NCBI GenBank assembly: GCA_030706605.1
Contig: JAUZOE010000001.1
Span: 1 to 64,000, forward strand
DNA length: 64,000 nucleotides
Direction: 5' to 3'
Source: Bacteroidota bacterium
GTDB lineage: Bacteria; Bacteroidota; Bacteroidia; Chitinophagales; Chitinophagaceae
The position numbers were made by a program, and so were the translations under genes. Positions 43,263-53,524 of this stretch are shown here, one piece after another. Each line of letters begins with the position of its first letter. The first letter of the stretch is position 1. The notes beneath the pieces are model-generated. The model did no database searches and was not told where the DNA came from. It saw only the letters and a list, made by a program, of their open reading frames with translations.

Positions 43263-44438
43263 ATGCTAAATCTTCTTTCAATAATGAACAAAATTTGGGT
43301 CATTGTGATTTTGTCTGTTGGTTGCTTTTTAGAATCTTCTGCACAAAATATGACCGCTGAACAATATGTCCAGAAATATAAAGACCTTGCTATTCGCGAA
43401 ATGAAAAGAATGGGAGTGCCTGCGGCTATCACACTTGCACAGGGGCTTTTAGAAACTGAAAACGGCAACAGCGATTTGCTAAAAAAATCAAATAATCATT
43501 TTGGAATTAAATGCAAAAGTAGTTGGAATGCAGGTACCGTAAGCCATGACGATGATGCACAGGGCGAATGCTTCAGGGTATATAAAAATGCAGAGGAATC
43601 CTACCGGGATCATTCCAATTTTTTAAGGGGAAACGATCGCTATGCATTCCTGTTTAAACTAGATCCTACGGATTATAAAGGATGGGCTTATGGGCTGCAA
43701 AAAGCCGGCTATGCCACTAACCCAAAATATCCTGAAATTTTAATAAAAAATATTGAAACTAATAATTTAGAGCAATATACTCTTGAAGCAGTAGATGAGG
43801 TTCCGGTTTTTGATGGATCAAAATATAAAAGTGAATCTCCGGAAAAGTCTGCAGATGTGGTACAGGATACAGACTCGGAAACCGCTCCTCAACCAGCCGC
43901 CAGGCTTTCTGTGAATGGATCACGTGCTCTATTTGCTTCCAAAGGAACTTCATTGCTGGCCATAGCAACAGAGAATAATATTAACCTTGCCAGGCTATTA
44001 AATATTAATGACCTGACTAAAGATGGATTACTTGAAAAAGATCAATTTATTTTCCTTGAAAAAAAGCAAAAGACCGGAAACAGGGATTTTTGTATTGCCC
44101 AACCCAATGAAACACTTTATGACATAGCCCAAAATAATGGCGTCATTTTACAAAACCTACTTGATTACAATAACCTTTCTGCTGATGATCACATTGAAGC
44201 CGGCACTAAAATTTTCCTGAGGCCTCAATTAATTACGGATTCAGTTCAAAGTTCCGATGCACAAACACTAATTGCTAATACCCAATCAACTAATTCTAAC
44301 ATCCATGAAGTACAAACTAAAGAAAGTCTTTATTCTATTTCAAAAAAATATGGTGTTTCAATTGAGCAAATAAAAGAGTGGAATCATTTACAAAACAATC
44401 ATTTACAAATCGGGCAAAAGCTCATCATATCTCAATAG
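43263..44438 (+). CDS. Glucosaminidase/LysM peptidoglycan hydrolase
   Basis: 391 aa. A secreted muramidase-like protein. The better start is probably the ATG at 43284 (MNKIWVIVIL), which begins a signal peptide. The glucosaminidase domain (about 30-175) contains GVPAAITLAQGLLETENGNS (catalytic Glu region) and NNHFGIKCKSSWN. It is followed by LysM-like repeats, the last at about 345-390 (HEVQTKESLYSISKKYGVS). It cuts the glycan chain while held to the wall by LysM. Ends 3 bases before hpt. Confidence 0.9.
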   Translation: MLNLLSIMNKIWVIVILSVGCFLESSAQNMTAEQYVQKYKDLAIREMKRMGVPAAITLAQGLLETENGNSDLLKKSNNHFGIKCKSSWNAGTVSHDDDAQGECFRVYKNAEESYRDHSNFLRGNDRYAFLFKLDPTDYKGWAYGLQKAGYATNPKYPEILIKNIETNNLEQYTLEAVDEVPVFDGSKYKSESPEKSADVVQDTDSETAPQPAARLSVNGSRALFASKGTSLLAIATENNINLARLLNINDLTKDGLLEKDQFIFLEKKQKTGNRDFCIAQPNETLYDIAQNNGVILQNLLDYNNLSADDHIEAGTKIFLRPQLITDSVQSSDAQTLIANTQSTNSNIHEVQTKESLYSISKKYGVSIEQIKEWNHLQNNHLQIGQKLIISQ

Positions 44439-44441
44439 TTT

Positions 44442-44975
44442 ATGGCTATCATAAAAGTTCATGATAAAGAATTTACTCCTTACTTAACGGAGGAAGAAAT
44501 TAATGAACAGGTTACCAGGATAGCTTTTGAAATTAACAGAGATTACCAAGGCAGAAAACCATTATTCATAGCCATACTCAATGGTTCTTTTATTTTTGCA
44601 GCGGATCTTTTTAAAAAATTGAACATAGAAGCAGAAATAGCCTTTATCAAACTGGCTTCATACAAAGGCGTAAAATCCACAGGGAAAGTAATCACTGCCA
44701 TAGGCCTGGATGCTGAATTGTATGGAAGAGATGTAATCATCATAGAAGATATTGTAGATACCGGCAAAACACTTTCGCAGTTTTTACCGCAACTTGAGCA
44801 TCATAATCCCTCTTCATTAAAAATTGCCGCCCTGTTGCATAAACCAGATGCAATTGTACATCCAATAAAGATTGATTATTTAGGGTTTACGATTCCCAAT
44901 AAATTTGTAATCGGGTATGGGCTGGATTATGATGGACTTGGCAGAAATATCAAGGAAATCTATCAATTAGTTTAG
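44442..44975 (+). CDS. hpt: Hypoxanthine phosphoribosyltransferase
   Basis: 177 aa. Purine salvage: hypoxanthine or guanine plus PRPP gives IMP or GMP. The PRPP-binding loop is VIIIEDIVDTGKTLSQF; the flexible-loop segment LASYKGVKSTGKV and the base-contact end FVIGYGLDYDGLGRN are present. Adjacent to the LysM gene but not functionally linked to it. Confidence 0.93.
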   Translation: MAIIKVHDKEFTPYLTEEEINEQVTRIAFEINRDYQGRKPLFIAILNGSFIFAADLFKKLNIEAEIAFIKLASYKGVKSTGKVITAIGLDAELYGRDVIIIEDIVDTGKTLSQFLPQLEHHNPSSLKIAALLHKPDAIVHPIKIDYLGFTIPNKFVIGYGLDYDGLGRNIKEIYQLV

Positions 44976-45078
44976 AATACCCATTATTTTCAAAAGGAAA
45001 ATTCTAATAACTATCAGCTATTAAAAATTGCTTTGTAACTTTCATAAGATGCGTTACCTTTCATTCTAAACGGCTGCC

Positions 45079-46842
45079 TTGAAAAGGATATTTTTTATAA
45101 TCATCATTTCATTCCTTTTAAATCCTGTATCTGCCCAATATTATATCAGGGGTGATGTAAAAGATGAAAAAAACGAGCCTTTACAGAATGTAAAAATTTA
45201 CATGCCCGCTACACGTTCTCTTTATTATAGCGGGCATACCGGTGGATTCGGGATTCCATCTTCTAATCAATATGATTCACTTATTTTTAGCCTGGATGGA
45301 TATACTACACAATCATTAAAAATTAAAACGGATGTTTACCAGGGTATCGTTTTAAAAATGATTCCTGCCACGATGACCACGCATAAGCCTCAACTCGTCT
45401 CAATTACTTCCGGCAAAAGCGGGCAAATACTTCCTTCAGAATATTTTCAATCTGAAAGCTACAGCAACCTTGCAGAAAACGATTTTATAAAAGCTGATGA
45501 TCATTATGTGACCGGATTTTCAATGCGGATTGATAAAGCCTCTTACAGTAATATAAGGAGGTTCATTAACCTGGAAATGAAAGTACCTCCCGATGCAGTA
45601 AGAATTGATGAAATGCTCAATTATTTTAACTTTAGCTATAAAGAACCTCCCGATAATAAAGTATTCAGTCTTGAATCCCAGGTTTCTGATTGTCCTTGGG
45701 ACAAAGACCATCTCCTTTTATTTCTTAATTTATCTGCCAGGAAATTAAATCTTGAGCATGTCCCTAAGTCTAATCTTGTTTTCCTGATTGATGTTTCGGG
45801 CAGCATGGATCAGCCAAACAGGTTACCACTATTAAAAGAAGCCTTCCAGTTATTAGTAAAAAATCTCAGGCAAAAAGATACTGTTTCTATAGTAACTTAT
45901 GGCGGAGATGTAGGCATCAGATTAAAACCAACCAGTGGCGCGGATAAGAAAACAATATCTAAGGCTATAGAAGAACTAACAGCATATGGAGATACACCCG
46001 GAGAAGCAGCCATCAGGACCGCTTATAAATTAGCGGAAAGCACTTTCATGAAGAACGGGAACAACCGCATTATACTTGCTACTGATGGAGATTTTAATAT
46101 TGGGCAGACTACTGAAAAAGACCTGGAAGAATTAATTACAAAGGAAAAACAAAGCGGGGTATACCTTACCTGCCTGGGAGTAGGAATGGGCAATTATAAA
46201 GATTCAAAAATTGAAATTCTTTCAAAGAAAGGGAATGGAAATTTTGCTTATATAGATGATATCAGGGAAGCAGAAAAAGTGTTGGTTACAGAATTTACAC
46301 AAACTCTTTATTCCGTCGCAAATGATGTTTTTTTAAATATAAAATTTAATCCTGAATTAATAAAAAACTACCGGCTGATCGGGTACGACAATAAAAAAAA
46401 TATACTCGCAGAAAATGGCAATGAACTGGAAGGAGGAGAAATAGGATCAGCTTCAGGCAATACGGTATTGTTTGAAATAACCCCTCTCAATAAAGATAGT
46501 TTGGCCAATAAAAACAGGAATATTGCTGATATTTCTCTTCACTATCGTATGCCCGGAGATACACTGGGAAAAAACATAAAATTTAGTTGCCCTGGAAATT
46601 ATATTTCTTTTGACAAACTAAATAATAAACTGAGATTTGCTACAGCAGTGGCCATGTTCGGGCTAAAATTGCGTCAATCAAAATATTTCCCGGTAGATAC
46701 AGATTGGAATGTGATAAAAGATATAGCGGTTTCTTCATTAACGCCGGATGATTATCTTGAAACAGAACTAATAGGACTGATCGATAAATCAATCCCCATC
46801 TATTACGAAAAGAAAAAAAGAAAACGAAGGCAGAAAAAATAG
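45079..46842 (+). CDS. vWA domain protein (YfbK-like, DUF3520 type)
   Basis: 587 aa, secreted. TTG start with an immediate signal peptide (FFIIIISFLLNPVSA). A carboxypeptidase-regulatory-like beta domain follows (about 22-95, RGDVKDEKNEPLQNVKIYMP), then the YfbK N-terminal segment (about 140-200), a vWA domain (about 230-410) with the MIDAS motif DVSGSMD and ATDGDFNIG, and a C-terminal DUF3520-type part. Role unknown; relatives are thought to bind metal-dependent ligands at the cell surface. No partner genes of the batA/batB type are adjacent. Confidence 0.82.
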   Translation: MKRIFFIIIISFLLNPVSAQYYIRGDVKDEKNEPLQNVKIYMPATRSLYYSGHTGGFGIPSSNQYDSLIFSLDGYTTQSLKIKTDVYQGIVLKMIPATMTTHKPQLVSITSGKSGQILPSEYFQSESYSNLAENDFIKADDHYVTGFSMRIDKASYSNIRRFINLEMKVPPDAVRIDEMLNYFNFSYKEPPDNKVFSLESQVSDCPWDKDHLLLFLNLSARKLNLEHVPKSNLVFLIDVSGSMDQPNRLPLLKEAFQLLVKNLRQKDTVSIVTYGGDVGIRLKPTSGADKKTISKAIEELTAYGDTPGEAAIRTAYKLAESTFMKNGNNRIILATDGDFNIGQTTEKDLEELITKEKQSGVYLTCLGVGMGNYKDSKIEILSKKGNGNFAYIDDIREAEKVLVTEFTQTLYSVANDVFLNIKFNPELIKNYRLIGYDNKKNILAENGNELEGGEIGSASGNTVLFEITPLNKDSLANKNRNIADISLHYRMPGDTLGKNIKFSCPGNYISFDKLNNKLRFATAVAMFGLKLRQSKYFPVDTDWNVIKDIAVSSLTPDDYLETELIGLIDKSIPIYYEKKKRKRRQKK

Positions 46843-46878
46843 TTTACATCTATAATCGCTCAATAATCATCTTCTAAA

Positions 46879-48054
46879 TCAACTAAAAGTTTCTCTTATT
46901 TTTTCCCAGAAAGATTTATCGTTTTTATCGGGCCGTGGTGCAAAATTTTCGCTATCCCGCATTTTCTCCAGTGTTTCTTTTTCATCGTCAGAAACATGTT
47001 GTGGAGTCCAGACATTAATATGTATTAGTTGATCTCCTTTTTCATAAGAGTTAACAGAAGGAAATCCTTTCCCTTTTAACCTGAAAATTTTCCCGCTTTG
47101 TGTTCCGGCCGGAATTTTAATTTTTGCCCTGCCATCTATTGTAGGCACTTCAGTTTGCGTGCCAAAAACTGCATCCGGGAAAGAAATAAAAAGATCAAAA
47201 GCTACGTTCAGTCCTTCTCTGTGCAAATGAGGATGAGCTTCTTCCTGTATCAAAATAATTAAATCGCCGGGGCCTCCGCCGCGTTCTCCCATATTCCCTT
47301 TTCCGCTCATACTCAGTTGCATTCCATCCTGAACACCAGCAGGAATTTCAAGTGTTACATTTTCTTCACCATACACTCTTCCCTCTCCTTTGCACTGGCC
47401 GCATTTATTGGTAATCACAGTTCCTTCACCATTACAATCGGGGCAAGTGGTTACTGTTTGCATTTGGCCTAAAAATGTATTTTGTACTCTGCGTACCTGC
47501 CCATTTCCGCCACAAGTTCTGCAAGTTTGAGTACTGTTTTTATCTTTAGCCCCTGTACCATTACACGTATTACACGAAATATATTTTTTTACTTTTATGG
47601 TTTTGGAAGTGCCTTTGGCAATTTCTTCATAATTCAATTTTATTTTTACACGCAAATTACTCCCCCTTACTCCCCTGCTCCGCCTGGAACCACCGCTGTT
47701 TCTACCTCCGCTAAAAAAACTACCAAACATGTCATCTCCAAAAATATCCCCAAACTGGCTAAAAATATCTTCCATATTCATACCATGCCCGGAAAAACCT
47801 CCACCACCCCTGCCGGGGCCAAAAGCATTATGACCAAACCTGTCATATTGAGACCGTTTATCTGGGTCACTCAAAATTTCATATGCTTCGGCAGCTTCTT
47901 TAAATTTTTCTTCGGCAGTATGATCTCCGGGGTTTCTATCTGGATGAAATTGCATAGCTACTTTCCGATATGCTTTTTTTATTTCATCTGCAGTTGAGCT
48001 TTTTCCTACACCCAGAATTTCATAAAAATCTCTTTTTGACATTGTACTCGCCAT
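46879..48054 (-). CDS. dnaJ: Chaperone protein DnaJ
   Basis: 391 aa. J-domain (HPD in [12 protein letters not shown]), Gly/Phe-rich linker (about 70-125), four CxxCxGxG zinc repeats ([32 protein letters not shown]) and a C-terminal substrate domain. Co-chaperone of DnaK. The first five residues (MAST) may be untranslated; [12 protein letters not shown] at residue 5 is the usual start. Follows grpE in the same unit. Confidence 0.96.
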   Translation of the reverse strand: MASTMSKRDFYEILGVGKSSTADEIKKAYRKVAMQFHPDRNPGDHTAEEKFKEAAEAYEILSDPDKRSQYDRFGHNAFGPGRGGGGFSGHGMNMEDIFSQFGDIFGDDMFGSFFSGGRNSGGSRRSRGVRGSNLRVKIKLNYEEIAKGTSKTIKVKKYISCNTCNGTGAKDKNSTQTCRTCGGNGQVRRVQNTFLGQMQTVTTCPDCNGEGTVITNKCGQCKGEGRVYGEENVTLEIPAGVQDGMQLSMSGKGNMGERGGGPGDLIILIQEEAHPHLHREGLNVAFDLFISFPDAVFGTQTEVPTIDGRAKIKIPAGTQSGKIFRLKGKGFPSVNSYEKGDQLIHINVWTPQHVSDDEKETLEKMRDSENFAPRPDKNDKSFWEKIRETFS

Positions 48055-48135
48055 ACTATTTTATTGTTAACTGCCTAAAATAAACATGAACCGATGGCAG
48101 TTGCGGTTCAATTTGAATTAAATTTTCAATGTAAA

Positions 48136-48711
48136 TTACTTACCAACTACAACTTTGGCAAACCGGATTAGTTTATCATTCAATAAGTAACCTTTTTGAA
48201 TTTCAGCTACTACTTTCCCTTTTAGTTTTTCATCATTTACCTCAATTTCAGAAATTGCTTCATCTTTTTCTACATCAAAGTCAGAATGAAGCGTTTCAAA
48301 AGCCTTCAGTCCTTTTGACACCATGGCCTTCCTGAATTTATTAAATACAAGTTGAATCCCTTCTTTTAAATTGTCTTCCACCTCACTTTCCTGTAATTGC
48401 TTTTCCGCACGATCCATATCATCCAATACATCCAGAAGAGAAATAATCACTTCTTTACCAGCCGTTTGCCTTAATTCAATATTCTCTTTTGAGGTACGTC
48501 TCCTATAATTATCAAATTCTGCAAAAAGACGGACATATTTATCTTTTTGCTCGTCTAATTGAGCTTGAAGTTTGACAATTTCATCGTCTGGCAATCCTGA
48601 CGCTGACTCCTGCTTTTCAGTAACATTGTCATTTTCATCAACTGGAAAATCTTCGGCTTCTATACGATCGTTTGAATCTTTTTCGAACATTTCTTTTTTA
48701 TTATTTTTCAT
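48136..48711 (-). CDS. grpE: Nucleotide exchange factor GrpE
   Basis: 191 aa. An acidic, unstructured N-terminus, a long helix (LQAQLDEQKDKYVRLFAEFDNY) and the conserved RRRTSKENIELRQTAGKE and GLKAF segments, then the small beta-domain. Releases ADP from DnaK. First gene of grpE-dnaJ, with a good promoter directly upstream. Confidence 0.95.
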   Translation of the reverse strand: MKNNKKEMFEKDSNDRIEAEDFPVDENDNVTEKQESASGLPDDEIVKLQAQLDEQKDKYVRLFAEFDNYRRRTSKENIELRQTAGKEVIISLLDVLDDMDRAEKQLQESEVEDNLKEGIQLVFNKFRKAMVSKGLKAFETLHSDFDVEKDEAISEIEVNDEKLKGKVVAEIQKGYLLNDKLIRFAKVVVGK

Positions 48712-48727
48712 ACTATAAAATTGGCTG

Positions 48728-48758
48728 CAAAGGTAGTATAGTCAAACTTTTTGCCAAT
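48728..48758 (-). promoter_or_regulatory. Promoter for grpE-dnaJ
   Basis: On the minus strand ATTG, a 19-base spacer, then TACCTTTG: the -7 box matches TAnnTTTG fully and the -33 box matches TTTG at three of four positions. The start site would lie about 10 bases before the ATG. No CIRCE-type inverted repeat is visible. Confidence 0.55.
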
Positions 48759-48810
48759 AACAAATATTAGACAAAATGACACAATAATTAATTGAGGAAA
48801 ATAGAAGGAA

Positions 48811-49206
48811 TTATTTAACTATCTGAAATTTACCGGATTCTACTATATTTCCCTGCTTATCTCTAAGCTGAAAAATATATACACCCCGGTAATAGTCTGA
48901 AAGGGAAACGGTGATTTTTTGTTCTGTTACTTTAATATCAGTAACTTTTTTGCCAAGAAAATTGAAAATTATAAGGCTATATGAATTATCATAAGATTTT
49001 TCAAACTCAAAATTAATATAACTGACAGCAGGATTGGGATAATATTTTACTGTTTTTACACCATCATTTGAGACAAAATTCGACCTCACCTGTGCTTCAG
49101 TTTTAAAGTTAAGGCCGGCAATAAATATAAGTATGTATAAAATTTTTTTCAATAATACAAAGCTATTAATATTATTTAGAATAACAACAATTATGTTGCC
49201 TTTCAA
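48811..49206 (-). CDS. Small T9SS type A sorting-domain protein
   Basis: 131 aa. A hydrophobic leader (ILYILIFIAGLNFKTEAQ), a very short spacer, then a type A T9SS C-terminal domain (about 52-131, VKYYPNPAVSYINFEF, KITVSLSDYYRGVYIFQL). Almost the whole mature protein is the sorting signal, which is unusual. A TTG at 49152 gives MKKILYILIFIAG, a more normal signal peptide, and may be the true start. A truncated remnant is possible. Confidence 0.75.
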   Translation of the reverse strand: MKGNIIVVILNNINSFVLLKKILYILIFIAGLNFKTEAQVRSNFVSNDGVKTVKYYPNPAVSYINFEFEKSYDNSYSLIIFNFLGKKVTDIKVTEQKITVSLSDYYRGVYIFQLRDKQGNIVESGKFQIVK

Positions 49207-49514
49207 TTTTAATTTTATTATTATAGTTTCTTACCACAGATAATAAAACTAATAAACGTATAAACGTGGAACAAAATTGTATTTATCGATATTTTACTTC
49301 TGATTATCAACACAAATGAAATCAATTTTGAATAACTTTCAGGCAGACTCATCAATCATTGATGCCGGAGAAAGCACTTATTATACAGGTTAACCAGGCT
49401 GAGTTTCATTATACTTTAAACACGAATGAATCCTCTCAACAAAATGTTCCTAATTGGTGGTTTGTATGGAATCCCAAAAAATATTTTAGAAAATGAAGGC
49501 AATTATTTTAATTG

Positions 49515-49673
49515 TTACCATACTTCATAAGAAAGTAACTCGTTCTCAATTTTTATCCGGTTGCCTTCTTTAACTGTTATTAATACAGCCACGGTAGTAA
49601 CTGCTGCTGCTGCCAAAAAATAAAATAACGGGCATTTTTTTTTATTCTTTTTTTTGCTGGTTGATTTACTCAT
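49515..49673 (-). CDS. Small membrane protein (52 aa)
   Basis: Reads MSKSTSKKKNKKKCP, then a helix LFYFLAAAAVTTVAVLIT, then VKEGNRIKIENELLSYEVW and a stop. A basic N-terminus, one membrane helix and a short outside tail give a plausible single-pass protein with N-in topology. It lies in an otherwise empty 630-base region between two divergently placed surface-protein genes. No family is recognised. The surrounding bases (49207-49514, 49674-49838) show no other supported gene. Confidence 0.5.
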   Translation of the reverse strand: MSKSTSKKKNKKKCPLFYFLAAAAVTTVAVLITVKEGNRIKIENELLSYEVW

Positions 49674-49838
49674 TTCAATTCCTTTTCAACTTGATATTAA
49701 TAGTTGCAATTTAATAAAAGTATCAATTTTAAAAAGAATTGATTTGCTACTAAAATAATAAATTTTATGGCTAACAGTTGGCCATCAATTTCTTTATTAA
49801 TAGAAACTCATATCGGAGGAACCCCAATAAATAAAATT

Positions 49839-52673
49839 TTATTTATTAAAAATATTAACCGGTAAAATAATTTCCCATCGGTTGTGGCCGCTGTTTCCAA
49901 ACAAATCAGGGTCTAATAAATAACTGTATCGGACTCCAAAGGAAACATTTACCTGGTTCCACCACTTTGTATCAAAATTAAGTTCTGTACCCAAAGAACG
50001 AAAATGAGCCAGAAAGGTATCCCCATTTGAATAGAAATCCTTTACATGAGTGTTATCATAAAAAAAATTGGCTCTTACTCTCAACAAATAAAGGATATCT
50101 CCAAATCCTGCATCAGGATAAAATAATGGCAAATGATAATTGATGCCCCACTTATTCATTTCGTAAAAATTCACCGATCCATAACCGCGTGAAAAAGGAA
50201 ATCCACTGGCAAAACTTATTTGCCCCAGGCTGTCTTTGCGCAGGTAGGCGCCATTCAATACAATACTATGAGTTTCAAAAAATCCAGGGAAATATAAATT
50301 TCCTGTTGTTAAAAACTGGTACCCTTTATATTTTGAGAAAGGAATTTTGTATGAAACGGAGAAGGATTGTGCAAAACGGGGAAATATCTGCTGCTTTGTC
50401 TGTTGAACCTGGTTGCTGAAAGTTAAAAAACTACTATTGTAACTATAGGAAATGCTACCCAAAGTATCTTTGTAATTCCCTTGAAAAAGACTTTCATTGT
50501 AAACATATTGTGATCCAAAATTCAGGTAAGTAAAAGAACGTCCTTTGCTTAAATTAAGAGGAATATTAAAGCCGGCATAAGGCTCCATTTGATCAAAATA
50601 AACGCGGTTCCCATGAAAAAGAGCGCTTCTTTCAAAGCTATAGTTGAACCCGGCAGATAAATAGGGAAACAAAGCCGAATAAGTTGCGTCAAAACCAATT
50701 TGCTTAAATTTTTCTGAACGATCGTACGTAAATGAAAAATTGGATTGAAGTGTATTTAAAATATTTTCACTCAGAAGCGATAAAGTATATTGCGGGTCAT
50801 TTACAGATGGCTCTATGCTATGAAAATTAAATAGCTTGAAGCTCTTGTGATATTTAGTAAAAGCTAACTTTTGGGAAGGGACCTGGTCCAATAAATTGGC
50901 ATTCGTTTTATTAAGGGCATTAATCCCAAAAACGGAAGTATTTTTTTGCAATTGCGACACATTCATTTCTTCAAATTGCAAATTGATTTTGGATGTTTTT
51001 TGCAAACGGAAGCCCTCAGCAGTAAAAATGCTCCATACGATATTAGAATCATTTACAGAAGGATAGTATTTACCATAGCCTTTATTAATTCCAACCTGGA
51101 TTTGCCATAATTTTTTATCAGTAAAAGTATAAGCAAAGAGTTCGGTATTTTTTTTATACGAATAAGAAAAATAAAGCGTGTCTTTAAAAATGGAAGAATA
51201 CCCGATTACATTGTATGTAAAAGGGACCAGGTATTGGGTTTTACCATCCGGCAAATCAATTTCAGCTATTGACATTTCGCCTTCAGCATTTCTGACTGCA
51301 GAAATAATTTTTTTGTCAGTATAAAATTTCGGATATGTATAAAAAAGATGATCCACATTAGAAATTGAAGTAATTAATTTCCCATTTTCAGCATCTAGTA
51401 AATCGAGATTGCAGTTGCCGGAAGCAGGTTCATTTACTGCAATTATTTTTTTGCCATCATCACTAATATCCGGCGAAAAATATTTGGTGCGGTGAGTCAG
51501 CGTTTTCTGATTCCCGGTAGTAACATCAAGTATTTTCAAATCGCTGAAATCACGATAACCCCATCTTATATCCGGGAGATAGGTAGCATACACTATTTTT
51601 CTATTTCTATAACTAAAATATTTATCTATAGAATAATCCTGCGTTCTTATTTTGAATTCTTTATTTCCATTTTGTAGTACAAACTCAGGAATTTGTTTAT
51701 AACCGCTTTTTACAAAAATGAGAGAACCATCATTATCAAAAACAGGATATTGCTCATCAGTATAGGTTTTTAGCTTTTCTTCCCCATGGATATTCCCGGA
51801 TGAACTCCATTTTTTGATATCAAATTCTTTTTTAAAAAAATGTAATGCCTCATTTCTGAATGTAACATAATCTACCCCGGAATACTTTTTTATAGCCTGT
51901 TGAAAAGGATAAAACAAACTTTTATAGGCAGCGGCATACTGTGTTACTTTTTCCCAAAAATGATCGCCATATTTTTCCCGTCCATATGCTACCAGCATAT
52001 AACCCAATGGATAATGGTCAGGAACAAAATTTTTAAGAGATCCATTTCTCAATTTCATCCATTTATAGTTTTTGCCTTCCAGCCAGAGGGCGCGATAGCC
52101 ATCAAAAAAAGACGGCAGACTTCCTCGTCCCTGCATACTAAGATTGGTTTCATTAAAAACAGCATCACCTTCATAAAACCAATTAGGAACAGCCGCATTG
52201 ACAGCAACTGCCTGTCCTTCTTCTCCAAAAAGAGTGCGCATCAATTTCGAAAGACCCACCTCATAATTATTAAATTGCTCTACATGCCTGTATTCATGTA
52301 TGGTAAGCTGATCTGGCCATGGCAGGCTTCCTAATTCAAAACTATTCTGATCAGGAGTTATAAAAAATTCGCTCCTGAACGGGCCTAGACCAACATAACC
52401 ATTGGAAATGGTTGTTTGATTCTGAAGAACAAGATTTATTTTCCTGGACTTTTCACCAATCGTATTTTCTGTAGGTTTTTTTATATAAGAAATAATATTG
52501 CTAACCCTTGTAGCCACAGAATCAAGCCCCGCGGGAAATATAATACGTGATGCCGGCGTATTAATTTGTTTCCATTTTATAGAAGGTGGATTGCCTCCAA
52601 AAATTTGTGCGAATCCGGTAAAAGAAAACATCACAGGTAAAATGAATAAAAAACATTTACTTTTTTGGAACAT
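49839..52673 (-). CDS. Large outer-membrane protein: HEXXH domain, beta-propeller and barrel
   Basis: 944 aa. Signal peptide 1-22. The N-terminal part (about 30-280) contains TIHEYRHVEQF (HExxH) and, further on, NWFYEGDAVFNE, the second-Glu helix of gluzincin peptidases. The middle (about 285-560) is TolB/PD40-like (FDNDGSLIFVKSG, SPDISDDGKKIIAVN). The C-terminal 330 residues alternate aromatics as in an outer-membrane beta-barrel and end in IILPVNIFNK. The order suggests a cell-surface protease-like protein. Its metal site looks complete; activity is inferred. Confidence 0.7.
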   Translation of the reverse strand: MFQKSKCFLFILPVMFSFTGFAQIFGGNPPSIKWKQINTPASRIIFPAGLDSVATRVSNIISYIKKPTENTIGEKSRKINLVLQNQTTISNGYVGLGPFRSEFFITPDQNSFELGSLPWPDQLTIHEYRHVEQFNNYEVGLSKLMRTLFGEEGQAVAVNAAVPNWFYEGDAVFNETNLSMQGRGSLPSFFDGYRALWLEGKNYKWMKLRNGSLKNFVPDHYPLGYMLVAYGREKYGDHFWEKVTQYAAAYKSLFYPFQQAIKKYSGVDYVTFRNEALHFFKKEFDIKKWSSSGNIHGEEKLKTYTDEQYPVFDNDGSLIFVKSGYKQIPEFVLQNGNKEFKIRTQDYSIDKYFSYRNRKIVYATYLPDIRWGYRDFSDLKILDVTTGNQKTLTHRTKYFSPDISDDGKKIIAVNEPASGNCNLDLLDAENGKLITSISNVDHLFYTYPKFYTDKKIISAVRNAEGEMSIAEIDLPDGKTQYLVPFTYNVIGYSSIFKDTLYFSYSYKKNTELFAYTFTDKKLWQIQVGINKGYGKYYPSVNDSNIVWSIFTAEGFRLQKTSKINLQFEEMNVSQLQKNTSVFGINALNKTNANLLDQVPSQKLAFTKYHKSFKLFNFHSIEPSVNDPQYTLSLLSENILNTLQSNFSFTYDRSEKFKQIGFDATYSALFPYLSAGFNYSFERSALFHGNRVYFDQMEPYAGFNIPLNLSKGRSFTYLNFGSQYVYNESLFQGNYKDTLGSISYSYNSSFLTFSNQVQQTKQQIFPRFAQSFSVSYKIPFSKYKGYQFLTTGNLYFPGFFETHSIVLNGAYLRKDSLGQISFASGFPFSRGYGSVNFYEMNKWGINYHLPLFYPDAGFGDILYLLRVRANFFYDNTHVKDFYSNGDTFLAHFRSLGTELNFDTKWWNQVNVSFGVRYSYLLDPDLFGNSGHNRWEIILPVNIFNK

Positions 52674-52890
52674 GCTTATTTTTTCAGAAATAAAGTTAAG
52701 AGAAATGTTTTCTGCAAAGCTGACACATTCTGCTTTAATTTAAAAGGCAAAAAGGTTTTAAAGAAAATAGTCTTCTGAATCTTTACATTTTAAAATTATA
52801 CTTTTAGTATCCAAATTCCGTTAACTATTTTGAATAAAATTCACCCTGATCACAATCATAATAATTATTTCTAATTAAATTTCATTTGCA

Positions 52891-53322
52891 ATGAAGGGTA
52901 TTTGTTTAATAATACTTTCTTTTTTACTGGTTTGCACTTCTTGCAAAAAAACAAATCCTAATAACAATCCATTACTTGAACAGTATTTTGAGACCAATAT
53001 ACTCAACAGGAACATCATTGTAACGCTTGCAAAAGATAATACTACTGACCTTACAGCAGATTATAATGGATACGTTTTTGTGCTTCTAAAAACTGATTTA
53101 TACCATGGGCCGCTCAAGGCCACCAATGATACCTCAATCTATGAAGGTTCCTGGAGCTGTAATTCTGATTATAGCAAAATAACTATTATCTTACCTGACC
53201 CTCCCTCAGAATTTTCTTTCCTTTCAAGGGAATGGAGATTTACCAGTAAAAATTTGCCCACTCTTAAACTCGCTCCCTGGGGATCTTCAGATCCAATACA
53301 ACTCAACATGCAAATACAATAA
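52891..53322 (+). CDS. Hypothetical lipoprotein
   Basis: 143 aa. A lipobox-like signal (ILSFLLVCTSC, Cys at residue 18) followed by KKTNPNN. The mature part is probably a small beta-sandwich (TTDLTADYNGYVFVLL, YEGSWSCNSDYSKITIILP). Family not recognised. Stands alone 202 bases before the PKD giant. Confidence 0.72.
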   Translation: MKGICLIILSFLLVCTSCKKTNPNNNPLLEQYFETNILNRNIIVTLAKDNTTDLTADYNGYVFVLLKTDLYHGPLKATNDTSIYEGSWSCNSDYSKITIILPDPPSEFSFLSREWRFTSKNLPTLKLAPWGSSDPIQLNMQIQ

Positions 53323-53524
53323 GAAACAGGCCCTATTTAAATTAGCCCAAGCTAATAGATTAAATAAAATAATATTAATATACAATTAATAAGTAATTGT
53401 TTATTAATTGATTTAATGTACCAATTGAAATTTATCCACAATAGAAAATAAACAGGCACTTTTCAGCAAAATCCTGCGTTAATATCATAGTTAAACAGAA
53501 TTCAGAAATTCCAACACATAATCC

